Positions 11,366 through 19,859 of a stretch of 64,000 nucleotides of DNA are shown here, in pieces (position 1 is the stretch's first letter; every line of letters begins with the position of its first letter). A program made the position numbers and the translations under genes. Below the pieces are notes generated by a model that had not been told where the DNA came from, searched no databases, and saw nothing but the letters and a program-made list of their open reading frames with translations. The stretch is from the NCBI RefSeq assembly GCF_003097235.1, contig NZ_QEQQ01000013.1:1-64000 (forward strand). Reading direction: 5' to 3'. Source of the DNA: Pseudomonas sp. CC120222-01a (GTDB taxonomy: Bacteria; Pseudomonadota; Gammaproteobacteria; Pseudomonadales; Pseudomonadaceae).

Positions 11366-11384
11366 GGGGCCGCTTTGCGGCCCC
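11366..11384 (+). terminator. Strong hairpin between mcoA and the SCO1 gene
   Basis: A perfect 8-bp stem (GGGGCCGC / GCGGCCCC, loop TTT) 15 bases after the mcoA stop. It lacks a T-run, so it probably stabilises the mcoA transcript or partly attenuates read-through rather than fully terminating. Confidence 0.45.
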
Positions 11385-11413
11385 AACTGCATCACCACTG
11401 GAGGAATGACATC

Positions 11414-12409
11414 ATGGCCCTGTCATGGCGTGTTCTGCTCGCACTCACCCTGTTCGCTGCCGGCACTCACTACTGGCCGATCAAGCCCGCTGAATCGGCG
11501 CAGTCGGCCCCCTCGGCCGAGGCTGCCACGCCGTGGGGCGCCAGCTACTTCCCCAACACCCCATTGGTCACCCAGGACGGCAAGCAGGTGCGGTTCTTCG
11601 ACGACCTGATCAAGGACAAGGTGGTGGCGATCAACTTCATCTTCACCGGCTGCTCCGACTCCTGCCCGGTGGAAACCGCGCGCCTGCGCCAGGTGCAGAA
11701 GATCCTCGGTGACCGGGTGGGCAAGGATATCTTCCTGTACTCCATCAGCATCGACCCCTACAACGACACCCCCGCCACCCTCAAGCGCTATGCCGAAAAG
11801 TTCGGCATCGGCCCCGGCTGGACCCTGCTCACCGGCGAACCTGACGACATCGAACAGCTGCGCCGCCGCCTGGGCCTGTACATCGAAGGCCTGGAGAACG
11901 GCCGCTCCAAGGACCACAACCTGAGCCTGATCATCGGCAACCAGGCCACTGGCCGCTGGATGAAGGCCTCGCCCTTCGAAAGCCCCTATATCCTCGCCGA
12001 TCGCCTGGGCAACAGCCTGCACAACTGGAAACAGGCCAGCGCCATGGCCAACGACTACGCCAGCGCCCCGCAGATCCGCCCACCCAGCAGCGGCGAACAG
12101 ATCTTCCGCACCCGCTGCTCCTCCTGCCACACCGTAGGCAACACCGAACCCGGCCAACCCGGCATCGGCCCCGACCTGCTCGGCGTAACCCAGCAACGCG
12201 ACCCCAGCTGGCTGATACGCTGGCTGAGGGAGCCAGACCAGATGCTCGCCGAGAAAGAACCACTGGCCACCCTGCTCTTCGAGCAGTACAACCGCCTGGC
12301 CATGCCCAACATGCGCCTGGGCGATACCGAGATCACCGCGTTGATCACTTACCTGCAGGAGGAGACTACGCGCATACAGGCGCCCCTGGCGGATCGGGGA
12401 AAACCTTAA
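11414..12409 (+). CDS. SCO1/SenC copper chaperone fused to a c-type cytochrome domain
   Basis: The 331-residue protein starts at ATG 11414 behind GGAGG at 11400-11404. After an N-terminal membrane anchor or signal (VLLALTLFAAGTHYW) comes a SCO thioredoxin fold with the copper motif CSDSC (C80, C84) and the partner histidine in KDHNLS. A second domain carries a haem c site CSSCH (C235-H239) and a distal methionine in LAMPNMRLGD. SCO proteins deliver copper to oxidases or act as thiol reductants; the fused cytochrome suggests electron transfer too. Its place directly after mcoA suggests it metallates or services the oxidase in the periplasm. Confidence 0.88.
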   Translation: MALSWRVLLALTLFAAGTHYWPIKPAESAQSAPSAEAATPWGASYFPNTPLVTQDGKQVRFFDDLIKDKVVAINFIFTGCSDSCPVETARLRQVQKILGDRVGKDIFLYSISIDPYNDTPATLKRYAEKFGIGPGWTLLTGEPDDIEQLRRRLGLYIEGLENGRSKDHNLSLIIGNQATGRWMKASPFESPYILADRLGNSLHNWKQASAMANDYASAPQIRPPSSGEQIFRTRCSSCHTVGNTEPGQPGIGPDLLGVTQQRDPSWLIRWLREPDQMLAEKEPLATLLFEQYNRLAMPNMRLGDTEITALITYLQEETTRIQAPLADRGKP

Positions 12410-12489
12410 AGGCAATTAGCCACCAGTCATGAGGCTGTCATCTGCCTGTCGTATTTTTCGACCATCACCCAGGGTCGGGAACAACAGCA

Positions 12490-14817
12490 GTGATCCGTCG
12501 CTCTCTCTCCTCCGCAAGCCTTCTGCGCTTGCTGATCCTGATGCTCTGTGCAGCCACCCTGACCTTCCTCTGGGGGCTGCACGTCACCCAGAAGGCCGCC
12601 TCGCGCCAGGATGCACTGGCGGCCAAGGCGGCCGAGCATCTGAACCTGGCCAGTATCGTCGGCGAAAGCCTGCGCCAGCTGGTCGACCGCGCCCAGGCCG
12701 TGGGCCGGGTGACACAGGACGACATGAAAACCTTGCGCCAGGGCAGCCTGAGCCTGGCCAGGCTGCTGGCCGAAGACCCAGTGTTCAAGCGCATGAGCCT
12801 GTACGACCGCCAGGGCCGGCTGCTTTCCGCCAGCCACAGCGACGAGGCCGCGCAGCTGCCAGCGCAATGGCTGGATCAATTGAAGGTGCATGTCGCCCAC
12901 TACGGTTTCAAACCTTTCCTGCCACGGAGCGCCCCCGATACCTCGCCACTGACCATGCCCAGCTGGCGCCTGCCCTTCCTGTTGCCGTTGACCGACCTGC
13001 CGGGCCGGGAGATCGACAACATCCTCGTGGTGCAGCTCGACATCGGCTACCTGGCGGTGCTGTTCCAGCACATCGACCTCGGTAAAAGTGGCTTGATGCG
13101 TTTGATTCAGGACGACGGCGGTGAACGCCTGCGCATCGACAGCAGCGGCGTGGTGGTGGCAGGTGACAGCTTCGAGCCGGACATCGCCGATGCCGACGAA
13201 GCCTCCGGGCAGTTGACCCAGTATGCCTCGGGCGTTCCTTACCAGAGCCTGTACCGGCGGGTGCCCGAGCGTGGCTTCAGCGTGGTGGTCAGCCAGCGCT
13301 ATGACGAGATTCTCGCCCCGTCCACGCTGGCCTATTCGCGGCAGTTCTGGCTGAACCTGAGCATGACGCTGATGATCCTCGCCAGCCTGGCCTGGACCTT
13401 GCGCCTGCTGCGCAAGCGCCAGGAGGCGTTCAGCGCTCTGGAGCACGCGCAACAGGTCAACCAGCAATTGATCGGACGTCTGGAAGACGAACACCGGCGC
13501 AGCAGCCACGCCGCCGCCACCGACCATCTCAGCGGTCTGCACAACCGCCGCCAGTTCGTCGAAGTCGCCGGCCAGGCGCTGACCCGGCAACGCGGCAAGC
13601 GCCGCCTGATGGCCATCCTGTTCATCGACATGGACCGTTTCAAGTCGATCAACGACTCGCTCGGGCACAAGATCGGCGACCTGTTGCTGCAGGCAGTGGC
13701 CGGGCGCATTCAGCGTCTGCTCGAACCCGGCGACGAGGCTTCGCGCTTCGGCGGTGACGAGTTCGTCGTGCTGCTGGCAGGCGAGCGCAGTGAGGCGCAG
13801 ATCAACAGCTGGGTGCGCACGCTGGTACAGAAGCTCTCGGCCACCTACGCCCTCGACGGCCAGGAGGTCAACACCAGCCCCAGTGTCGGGGTCAGCATCT
13901 GCCCGCGTGATGGCCAGGACATCGACAGCCTGATCCGCAGCGCCGATGCCGCCATGTACTCGGCGAAGCAGGCCGGGCGCGCCCAGTATCGCTTCTTCGA
14001 CCCTTCGCTCAACCTTTCCGATATCCAGGCCTTCACCCTGGAGCAGGCCTTCGGCACGGCCCTGACCGAACGCCAGTTCGTGCTGCACTACCAGCCGCAG
14101 ATCCGCCTGGATAGCCATCGTGTGCTGGGCTATGAAGCCTTGGTGCGCTGGGATCACCCCGAATTCGGGCTGCTTTACCCAGACCGCTTCATCAGCCTGG
14201 CCGAACGCAGTGGCTTCATCATCGAGCTGGGTTGGGAGGTGTTGCGCCTGGCCTGCGAAGAACTGGCCCGCTGGGATGCGCAAGGCCGTGAGGCACGGCT
14301 GGCCGTGAACGTTTCGGCCATGCAGTTGCGCCAGGCCGACTTCAGCACCCGCCTGCTGGCCAAGTTGCAGCTCTACGGCATCAACCCGCAGCGCCTGGAG
14401 CTGGAGATCACCGAAACCACCATCCTCGACCCGGAAGGCACCGCTGTCGATCACCTGCATCGCCTGCGTGCCGCCGGCCTGGGCATCAGCCTGGACGACT
14501 TCGGCCGCGGCTATGCCGGCTTTGCGCACCTGCAGTCGCTGCCGCTGAGCAAGCTGAAGATCGACCGCTCGCTGATCGCACCGCTGTCCAACAGCTATGA
14601 CGACAGCCCGATCGTGTCCTCGACCATCATCCTGGCCAAGCGCCTGGGCCTGGAAGTGGTGGCCGAAGGCGTCGAGACCCGCGAGCAGGTGGTGTGCCTG
14701 AAGCTCGCCGGCTGCGATATCGCCCAGGGCTATCACTTCAGCCGGCCGTTGTCGCCGGCGCAGTTGCGTGAGTACCCGCCCTTCAACGGTATCGAGGAAA
14801 AGCCATGCGTGTTGTGA
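12490..14817 (+). CDS. Membrane GGDEF-EAL c-di-GMP enzyme with periplasmic sensor region
   Basis: The 775-residue protein (GTG start) has a transmembrane helix near residues 9-30, a periplasmic region of about 240 residues, a second helix near 283-300 and a coiled linker. The GGDEF domain keeps the active motif FGGDEF (about residues 420-425), but the inhibitory RxxD site before it reads EPGD, so product inhibition is probably lost. The EAL domain (from about 515) keeps YEALVRW, NVSAMQLR, the ITE glutamate, LDDFG, KIDRS and AEGVET, so hydrolysis also looks possible. The stop overlaps the start of a PhnD-like binding protein by 13 bases, suggesting that the periplasmic protein feeds the sensor region. 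Confidence 0.92.
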   Translation: MIRRSLSSASLLRLLILMLCAATLTFLWGLHVTQKAASRQDALAAKAAEHLNLASIVGESLRQLVDRAQAVGRVTQDDMKTLRQGSLSLARLLAEDPVFKRMSLYDRQGRLLSASHSDEAAQLPAQWLDQLKVHVAHYGFKPFLPRSAPDTSPLTMPSWRLPFLLPLTDLPGREIDNILVVQLDIGYLAVLFQHIDLGKSGLMRLIQDDGGERLRIDSSGVVVAGDSFEPDIADADEASGQLTQYASGVPYQSLYRRVPERGFSVVVSQRYDEILAPSTLAYSRQFWLNLSMTLMILASLAWTLRLLRKRQEAFSALEHAQQVNQQLIGRLEDEHRRSSHAAATDHLSGLHNRRQFVEVAGQALTRQRGKRRLMAILFIDMDRFKSINDSLGHKIGDLLLQAVAGRIQRLLEPGDEASRFGGDEFVVLLAGERSEAQINSWVRTLVQKLSATYALDGQEVNTSPSVGVSICPRDGQDIDSLIRSADAAMYSAKQAGRAQYRFFDPSLNLSDIQAFTLEQAFGTALTERQFVLHYQPQIRLDSHRVLGYEALVRWDHPEFGLLYPDRFISLAERSGFIIELGWEVLRLACEELARWDAQGREARLAVNVSAMQLRQADFSTRLLAKLQLYGINPQRLELEITETTILDPEGTAVDHLHRLRAAGLGISLDDFGRGYAGFAHLQSLPLSKLKIDRSLIAPLSNSYDDSPIVSSTIILAKRLGLEVVAEGVETREQVVCLKLAGCDIAQGYHFSRPLSPAQLREYPPFNGIEEKPCVL

Positions 14818-15677
14818 AGACCCTGGCCGCGCTGTTGCTGGCCAATCTGCTGGCCACTGCCGCCGTGGCCGATTGCACGCCGCGCAGCCTGCGCCTGGCG
14901 GTGATCCCGATCAAGAGCAGCGAGGACATGGTCCGCGAACACCAGCCGCTGCTGCAGCGCCTGAGCCAAGCGGCGGGCGTGCCGGTGGAGCTGGTGATTG
15001 CCGCCTCCTACGAAAGCGTGGTGGACGCCATCGTCTCCGGCGGTGCGGATATCGCCCGGCTTGGGCCAGCGTCCTATGTGCTGGCCAACCGTCGCGACCC
15101 CGGCATCGAACCGTTCGCGACCTTCACCTTGAGCGCTGGCCCCTACACGCCGGCCGGCAGCCATTACCAGGCGCTGCTGCTGACCCGTGCCAACAGCGTC
15201 GAGAACATCGAGCAACTGCGCGGCAAGCGTGTGGCCCTGAGCGACCCGGCCAGCACCTCGGGCAGCCTGGTGCCGAGTGTCGAGTTCCCGGCCGAAGTCG
15301 GCTCGCCGTTGCCGCAATTCTTCGGCGCGCTGGTGTATGCCGGGACCCACGACAAGGCACTGGAGGCGTTGCTCGATGGCCGGGTCGATGCTGCCTTCGT
15401 CGCCAGCGAGCGGGCCGATGCCTACCTCGCCCGGCATGCGCTGAGCCCGGCTGCACTCAAGGTGCAATGGCGCTCACAGCCGATCTACTACGACCCTTAT
15501 GTGTTCAGTGCCAGCCTGTGCCCGGCGCTGAAGCAACGCATTCGCGCGGCGATGCTGGACGACCCCAAGGCCATGGCCGCCTTTGTCGCGTCCCAGGATG
15601 CCAGCGGACTGGTGCCGGTGAGCCAGGCCGAATATGCGCCGCTGCGGCAGTTGATGGATGCTTCGTTGCCTCGCTGA
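14805..15677 (+). CDS. PhnD-like periplasmic phosphonate/phosphate-family binding protein
   Basis: The 290-residue protein has a signal peptide (TLAALLLANLLATAAVADC) and the PhnD family pattern. It reads LRLAVIPIKSSEDM, then GGADIARLGPASYVLA, LRGKRVALSDPASTSGSLVPS, and DGRVDAAFVASE in the second lobe. No ABC permease or ATPase is present nearby. Instead the gene starts inside the 3' end of the GGDEF-EAL gene, so the pair is probably made together. Orphan PhnD-like proteins next to c-di-GMP enzymes or histidine kinases usually act as ligand-sensing subunits rather than importers. The ligand is unknown. Confidence 0.85.
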   Translation: MRVVKTLAALLLANLLATAAVADCTPRSLRLAVIPIKSSEDMVREHQPLLQRLSQAAGVPVELVIAASYESVVDAIVSGGADIARLGPASYVLANRRDPGIEPFATFTLSAGPYTPAGSHYQALLLTRANSVENIEQLRGKRVALSDPASTSGSLVPSVEFPAEVGSPLPQFFGALVYAGTHDKALEALLDGRVDAAFVASERADAYLARHALSPAALKVQWRSQPIYYDPYVFSASLCPALKQRIRAAMLDDPKAMAAFVASQDASGLVPVSQAEYAPLRQLMDASLPR

Positions 15678-15690
15678 TTCACGGTCATCC

Positions 15691-15810
15691 TGCCCGCGTT
15701 ACGTGGGCTGGAAGGACGCCAGGTCGGCTTTGCGCTATATCGACGCCGCACAACGCTTCGGCGAACTGGCCGTGCTACCGGCCAGTCAGGGGCAGGCGCT
15801 CATTCCTTGA
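15691..15810 (+). pseudogene. Possible remnant of a tyrosine recombinase C-terminus
   Basis: Read in this frame the sequence gives YVGWKDARSALRYIDAAQR followed by FGEL and a stop at 15808-15810. A GWK...ALRYIDA segment with the last tyrosine resembles the C-terminal active-site tyrosine region of phage-type integrases. There is no start codon, no catalytic R-H-R part and no ribosome site. The fragment overlaps the 3' end of the convergent SDR/SMP-30 gene by 11 bases. Short length makes the call weak. Confidence 0.3.
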
Positions 15811-17524
15811 AGGCATGGCGTGCGATACCACCCACTTCCGGGCGAATCGCGTAAAGGTCGCCCGCATCCGGGTAATGCCGCAGTTGCGCCGGCGCCATGC
15901 CGACCCGTGCCGTGGTGATGTACAAGGTATCCAGGTTTTCGCCGCCGAAGCAGCAACTGGTCGGGCGCGGTACCGGCATCACCACCTGTTCGGTCAGGTG
16001 GCCATGACGGTCGTAATGCAGCAGGCAGCTGCCATTGAACTGGCAGACCCACAGGCCACCTTCCCGGTCCAGCGCAATACCGTCCGGCCGCCCCAGCTCC
16101 GCTGGCGTCTCGGCGAACAGGCTGACTTGTTCCAGGCGCCCTTCTGCGGGGTATTCGGCGCGGTAGATCTTGCGCGCCACGGAGTCGACGAAGAACAACG
16201 TCTGGCCGTCGGCTGACCAGGCCAAGCCATTGGGCAATGCCAGGCCGCAATGGATCACCTCGTCACTGAGCTGGCCATCGAAGCGGAACAGCGCCCCGGT
16301 CCCGCCACTCGGGACTTCGTCCATCAGGCCGGTGACGAAGCGCCCCTGCGGGTCACAGGCGCCATCGTTGAAACGATAGGTCGAGCGCGGATGCACGGGT
16401 ACCGAGTACTGGCGAATGCGGCCGCAAGCAAGGTCGAGCAGTACTGCGCTGGAGTCTTCGGTGAAGATCAGGTTGCCGCGGTCGGTCAGCGCCAGTGCGC
16501 CAATGCGTGCGGCCGACTCATACAGCCGCTCCACCTCACCCTCGGGCAGCAGCCGGTTGATACGCCCGCCGGTGATATCGACAAAGTACAACGCCCCCGT
16601 CTGCGCATCCCAGACCGGGCTCTCCCCCAGGTCGGCGCGGGTATTGGCGACCTTCACCGGCACGTAGTGGCATTCCTTGATTCGGCTCCAGCGCGCGGCC
16701 ACTTCGGCCAGGCTGGCAGCCTCCACCCGTGCCAGGTCGCGCGGGTAGCTGACCCCGCTGTTCTCGCACAGGCGCGTGGCGGTGAACTGGCCATTGCTGG
16801 CCCGCAGGATATAGCCGGTGTCGTGGCACAGCCCGCTGGCCAGGTACAGCACACCCGGGGTCACCCACTCCGGCTTGAGCTCTTGCGGTGCCTGGCTGAT
16901 ACCCCACATGCGAGTCTTGGCCACGGGCGAGATCGCATTGACGAGGATGCCGTGCTCCTGACCTTCCATGCTCAGCGCGTTCATGATGCCGACCTGGGCC
17001 ATCTTGCCCGCCGCATAGGCCACCAGCCCCGGCTGAGCGTAACGCTGGTACATGGCGCGGTCAGACGTAGTCAGCACGATGCGCGGTGCCGATGAGCGCT
17101 TCAGGTGCTGCCAGGCATGCTTGGCCAGCCACACCGGCGCATGCACGCTGATGCCCAGGGCGCGGTCGAGGAAGGCCTGTTCCTGGTTCTCGATGCCCTG
17201 GTAGTCCACCCAGCCCGCGTTGTGGATGAGAATGTCCAGTGCGCCGAAGTGTTCGATGGCCAGCTCGACCAGTTGCCGGCAGGCGTCTTCATGTTCCAGC
17301 TGGCCGATGTGCGCGACCACGTCGAAGCCCCTGGCGCGCAGGGTTTCGAACGCAGCGCTGACGGCCATCGGGTCCTGCCCTTCACCTGACCGGTCGGTGC
17401 CCAGGTCACTGATGACGACCCGGGCGCCACGGGCTGCAAGTGCCATGGCGTAGTCCAGGCCAAGGCCCTGGGCAGCACCGGTGACGATGGCGACTTTGCC
17501 CATGAATGGGTCTGTAAATGGCAT
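15800..17524 (-). CDS. Fusion of short-chain dehydrogenase and SMP-30/gluconolactonase
   Basis: The 574-residue protein joins two enzymes. Residues 1-285 are an SDR with the nucleotide loop TGAAQGLG (15-22), S154 and the YxxxK pair Y170/K174. Residues from about 300 are an SMP-30 beta-propeller with the metal glutamate in LGESPVWD, the asparagine of LPNGLAWS and the aspartate of FVDS. The logical reaction is oxidation of a cyclic sugar or other hydroxy-substrate to a lactone followed by lactone opening in one chain. A divergent LysR gene with a dyad operator between them suggests substrate induction. The physiological substrate cannot be read from the sequence. Confidence 0.88.
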   Translation of the reverse strand: MPFTDPFMGKVAIVTGAAQGLGLDYAMALAARGARVVISDLGTDRSGEGQDPMAVSAAFETLRARGFDVVAHIGQLEHEDACRQLVELAIEHFGALDILIHNAGWVDYQGIENQEQAFLDRALGISVHAPVWLAKHAWQHLKRSSAPRIVLTTSDRAMYQRYAQPGLVAYAAGKMAQVGIMNALSMEGQEHGILVNAISPVAKTRMWGISQAPQELKPEWVTPGVLYLASGLCHDTGYILRASNGQFTATRLCENSGVSYPRDLARVEAASLAEVAARWSRIKECHYVPVKVANTRADLGESPVWDAQTGALYFVDITGGRINRLLPEGEVERLYESAARIGALALTDRGNLIFTEDSSAVLLDLACGRIRQYSVPVHPRSTYRFNDGACDPQGRFVTGLMDEVPSGGTGALFRFDGQLSDEVIHCGLALPNGLAWSADGQTLFFVDSVARKIYRAEYPAEGRLEQVSLFAETPAELGRPDGIALDREGGLWVCQFNGSCLLHYDRHGHLTEQVVMPVPRPTSCCFGGENLDTLYITTARVGMAPAQLRHYPDAGDLYAIRPEVGGIARHAFKE

Positions 17525-17600
17525 TGTAGAGCCCTTCCAATTCTCCTTTTTACGATAACAACAAAAAAATCAATGACTTAATATTAAAAGCATGCAACTT

Positions 17601-17619
17601 TGATATCTCTGGGATATCA
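17601..17619. promoter_or_regulatory. LysR-type dyad operator between the divergent genes
   Basis: TGATATC-TCTGG-GATATCA is a perfect 7-bp dyad holding a T-N11-A core, the typical LysR box. It lies 32 bases before the LysR start and 77 bases before the SDR/SMP-30 start, inside an AT-rich 126-base gap. Confidence 0.6.
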
Positions 17620-17650
17620 CCGCCGTCCCGGCTCGTCGAAGGAATTGGGA

Positions 17651-18667
17651 ATGATCGAGACACGCTTGCTCAGGCAGTTCATTGCCGTCGCAGAGGAGCT
17701 GCATTTTCACAAGGCAGCCCTGCGCCTGCACATGGCCCAGCCGCCCCTGAGCCAGGCAATCAGCCGCCTCGAAGAGAAGCTGGGCTTCAGCCTGTTCCTG
17801 CGCAACAAACGGGCGGTCAAGCTCACCGCTGCCGGCGTGGCCTTCCTGGAAACGGCCTACCGCACGCTCAAGGAACTGGAGCAAGGCATCGAATACGCGC
17901 GCAATGTCTCCCAAGGCATCAGCGGCAAACTGACCATCACCGCCATTTCCATCGCCTACTATGCGTCGCTGCTCACCACCTTGAAGCAATTTCGCGAAAC
18001 CTACCCGAACGTACGCCTGACCATCCGCGAAATGCCTTCGGCCTCCCAGGCCAAGGCCTTGCTGGCCGGGGAAGCGGACGTCGGCTTCATGCGCAAGCTG
18101 CCGCTGCCGGCAGACACCCTCGAATCACGCCTGATGCTCAGCGAGCAGATCGTCATGGCCTTGCCGGCCCACCATCCCGAAGCGCGGCAGCCCGTGGTCG
18201 ACCTGAGCAATTTTGCCGATGAGGATTTCGTCTTCACCCCGCAGGCCCTGGGCAGCGGCTACCACGGCCAGCTGATCGCCCTGTGCGAGTCGGCCGGCTT
18301 CCACCCCAGGATCGTCCAGGAGGCCGCGCAGATCCACACCCAGGTCGGGCTGGTGGCCTGCGGCTTCGGTGTCGCCCTGGTACCAGAATCGATCGCCTAC
18401 TCGAGCCTGCGCGACCGCGTGCAGTTCCGCCCGATCCGGCCGATCAAGGGCCAGCCCACGCCAAGCATGGGCCTGTACATGAACTGGAATGCCGAGAACG
18501 CCTCGCCGGCGCTGGGCAGCTTCATTGCCATGCTCGAGCAGGGCGCGCCGCGGCGCTTTGCCGATACCCTGCAGCACCCGCTGATGCAGGAGGATTGCGA
18601 CGTATCAGCGCTGCCGCCTGGCGCATTGCCAGACACGGGCGATATCACCGGCACGGTCCTGCAATAA
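17651..18667 (+). CDS. LysR family transcriptional regulator
   Basis: The 338-residue protein starts at ATG 17651 with AAGGA just upstream; an earlier in-frame ATG at 17600 would run through the operator. The N-terminal winged helix (LLRQFIAVAEELHFHKAALR, then LHMAQPPLSQAISRLEEKLG) is of the BenM/CatM-like subclass, followed by a periplasmic-binding-protein-like effector domain. It is divergent from the SDR/SMP-30 fusion gene and probably controls it. Despite the resemblance to muconate-responsive regulators, it is 13 kb from the cat genes and its own target is more likely the adjacent gene. The 3' end overlaps the convergent glycerate kinase gene by 63 bases. Confidence 0.9.
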   Translation: MIETRLLRQFIAVAEELHFHKAALRLHMAQPPLSQAISRLEEKLGFSLFLRNKRAVKLTAAGVAFLETAYRTLKELEQGIEYARNVSQGISGKLTITAISIAYYASLLTTLKQFRETYPNVRLTIREMPSASQAKALLAGEADVGFMRKLPLPADTLESRLMLSEQIVMALPAHHPEARQPVVDLSNFADEDFVFTPQALGSGYHGQLIALCESAGFHPRIVQEAAQIHTQVGLVACGFGVALVPESIAYSSLRDRVQFRPIRPIKGQPTPSMGLYMNWNAENASPALGSFIAMLEQGAPRRFADTLQHPLMQEDCDVSALPPGALPDTGDITGTVLQ

Positions 18668-19747
18668 CTGCGCGGCATTCGCGCACGCCTGCTCCAGGGT
18701 CATCGGCCCGTTGGCCAGGGCAAAGGCCGCGTCGATACCGTGGGCATACAGCTGTTGGTAGCCTTCGCCCAGGGTGCCCGCCAGCACCACCACCGGCACC
18801 CCGTGACGCTTGGCCACCCGGGCGACTCCCATGGGGGTCTTGCCGCGCAGGGTCTGGGCGTCGAAGCGCCCTTCACCGGTAATCACCAGATCGGCACCTT
18901 GCACCAGCGCGTCCAGGCCAGCCAGCTCCGCGACCACTTCCACGCCGGGGCGGAAGCGCGCGCCCATGAAGGCCTTGGCGGCAAAGCCCATGCCCCCGGC
19001 CGCACCGCAACCCGGGAAGTCGCGCACGTCTTCACCCAGCAGTTGCGCACAGTGGTCGGCAAAGTGGCCCAGGGCCTGGTCCAGCGCCTGCACCTGCTCG
19101 GGGTTGGCGCCCTTCTGTGGGCCGAAGATCGCCGAAGCGCCATTGGCGCCACACAGCGGGTTGTCGACATCGGCTGCCACGTCCACCTGCACCTCGGCCA
19201 GCCGTGGGTCCAGGTCACTGGCGTCGATACGGGCCAGCCGGGCCAGGGCCAGGCCACCCTCCTCCAGCGCTTGCCCGTCGGCATCCAGCAGGCGCAGGCC
19301 CAGCGCCCGCAGCATGCCGCTGCCGCCATCGTTGGTGGCACTGCCGCCAATGGCCAGGACAATCCGTTGCGCCCCAGCCGCCAAGGCTGCGGCGATCAGC
19401 TCGCCGGTGCCCCAGGTGCTGCTGCGGCAGGCATCGCGCTGGCCGCTGGGTACCAGCTGGATGCCGCTGGCCTGGGCCATCTCGATGACTGCGGTGCGGC
19501 TTTCTGCCAGCCAGCCCCAACCGGCTTCCACGCGCTGCCCCAGCGGCCCGCGCACGTTCAGCCTACGCAGCTCGCCATGGCTGGCAGCGACGATCGCCTC
19601 CATGGTGCCTTCGCCGCCATCGGCCATCGGGCATTCGACCAGTTCGGCAGCCGGCAGCGCCGCGCCCAGGCCAAGGGCGATGGCACGGGCGACACCGGCA
19701 GCGTCGAGGCTGTCCTTGAACGAGTCGGGGGCGATGACGATTTTCAT
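18605..19747 (-). CDS. Glycerate kinase (GlxK/GarK type)
   Basis: The 380-residue protein starts at ATG 19747 behind an AGGAG site. It shows IAPDSFKDSLDAAGVA at the N-terminus, PMADGGEGTMEAI, LAIGGSATNDGGSGML and ITGEGRFDAQTLRGKTP, all hallmarks of the type-I glycerate kinase family. It phosphorylates D-glycerate to 2-phosphoglycerate, feeding the lower glycolytic pathway from glyoxylate, glucarate or tartrate routes. A CdaR-type regulator lies 112 bases upstream on the same strand and an MFS carrier beyond it, forming a small glycerate or sugar-acid module. The terminal 63 bases overlap the convergent LysR gene. Confidence 0.93.
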   Translation of the reverse strand: MKIVIAPDSFKDSLDAAGVARAIALGLGAALPAAELVECPMADGGEGTMEAIVAASHGELRRLNVRGPLGQRVEAGWGWLAESRTAVIEMAQASGIQLVPSGQRDACRSSTWGTGELIAAALAAGAQRIVLAIGGSATNDGGSGMLRALGLRLLDADGQALEEGGLALARLARIDASDLDPRLAEVQVDVAADVDNPLCGANGASAIFGPQKGANPEQVQALDQALGHFADHCAQLLGEDVRDFPGCGAAGGMGFAAKAFMGARFRPGVEVVAELAGLDALVQGADLVITGEGRFDAQTLRGKTPMGVARVAKRHGVPVVVLAGTLGEGYQQLYAHGIDAAFALANGPMTLEQACANAAQLLQDRAGDIARVWQCARRQR

Positions 19748-19859
19748 GGGGATTCTCCTGTCCTGATAATAGGCATGCTGACAGCTGTGTGGCGCGGTAG
19801 CCTCGGTCGGATGCACAAAAGGCCGATGGCGTTGTTTGGGCAAATGCCTTCGGCGGCGC

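Noticed and set aside
17651..18667. LysR gene as CatR/BenM regulator of the cat genes
   Set aside because: Its helix-turn-helix resembles this subclass, but it is divergent from the SDR/SMP-30 gene with an operator between them and is far from the cat genes.
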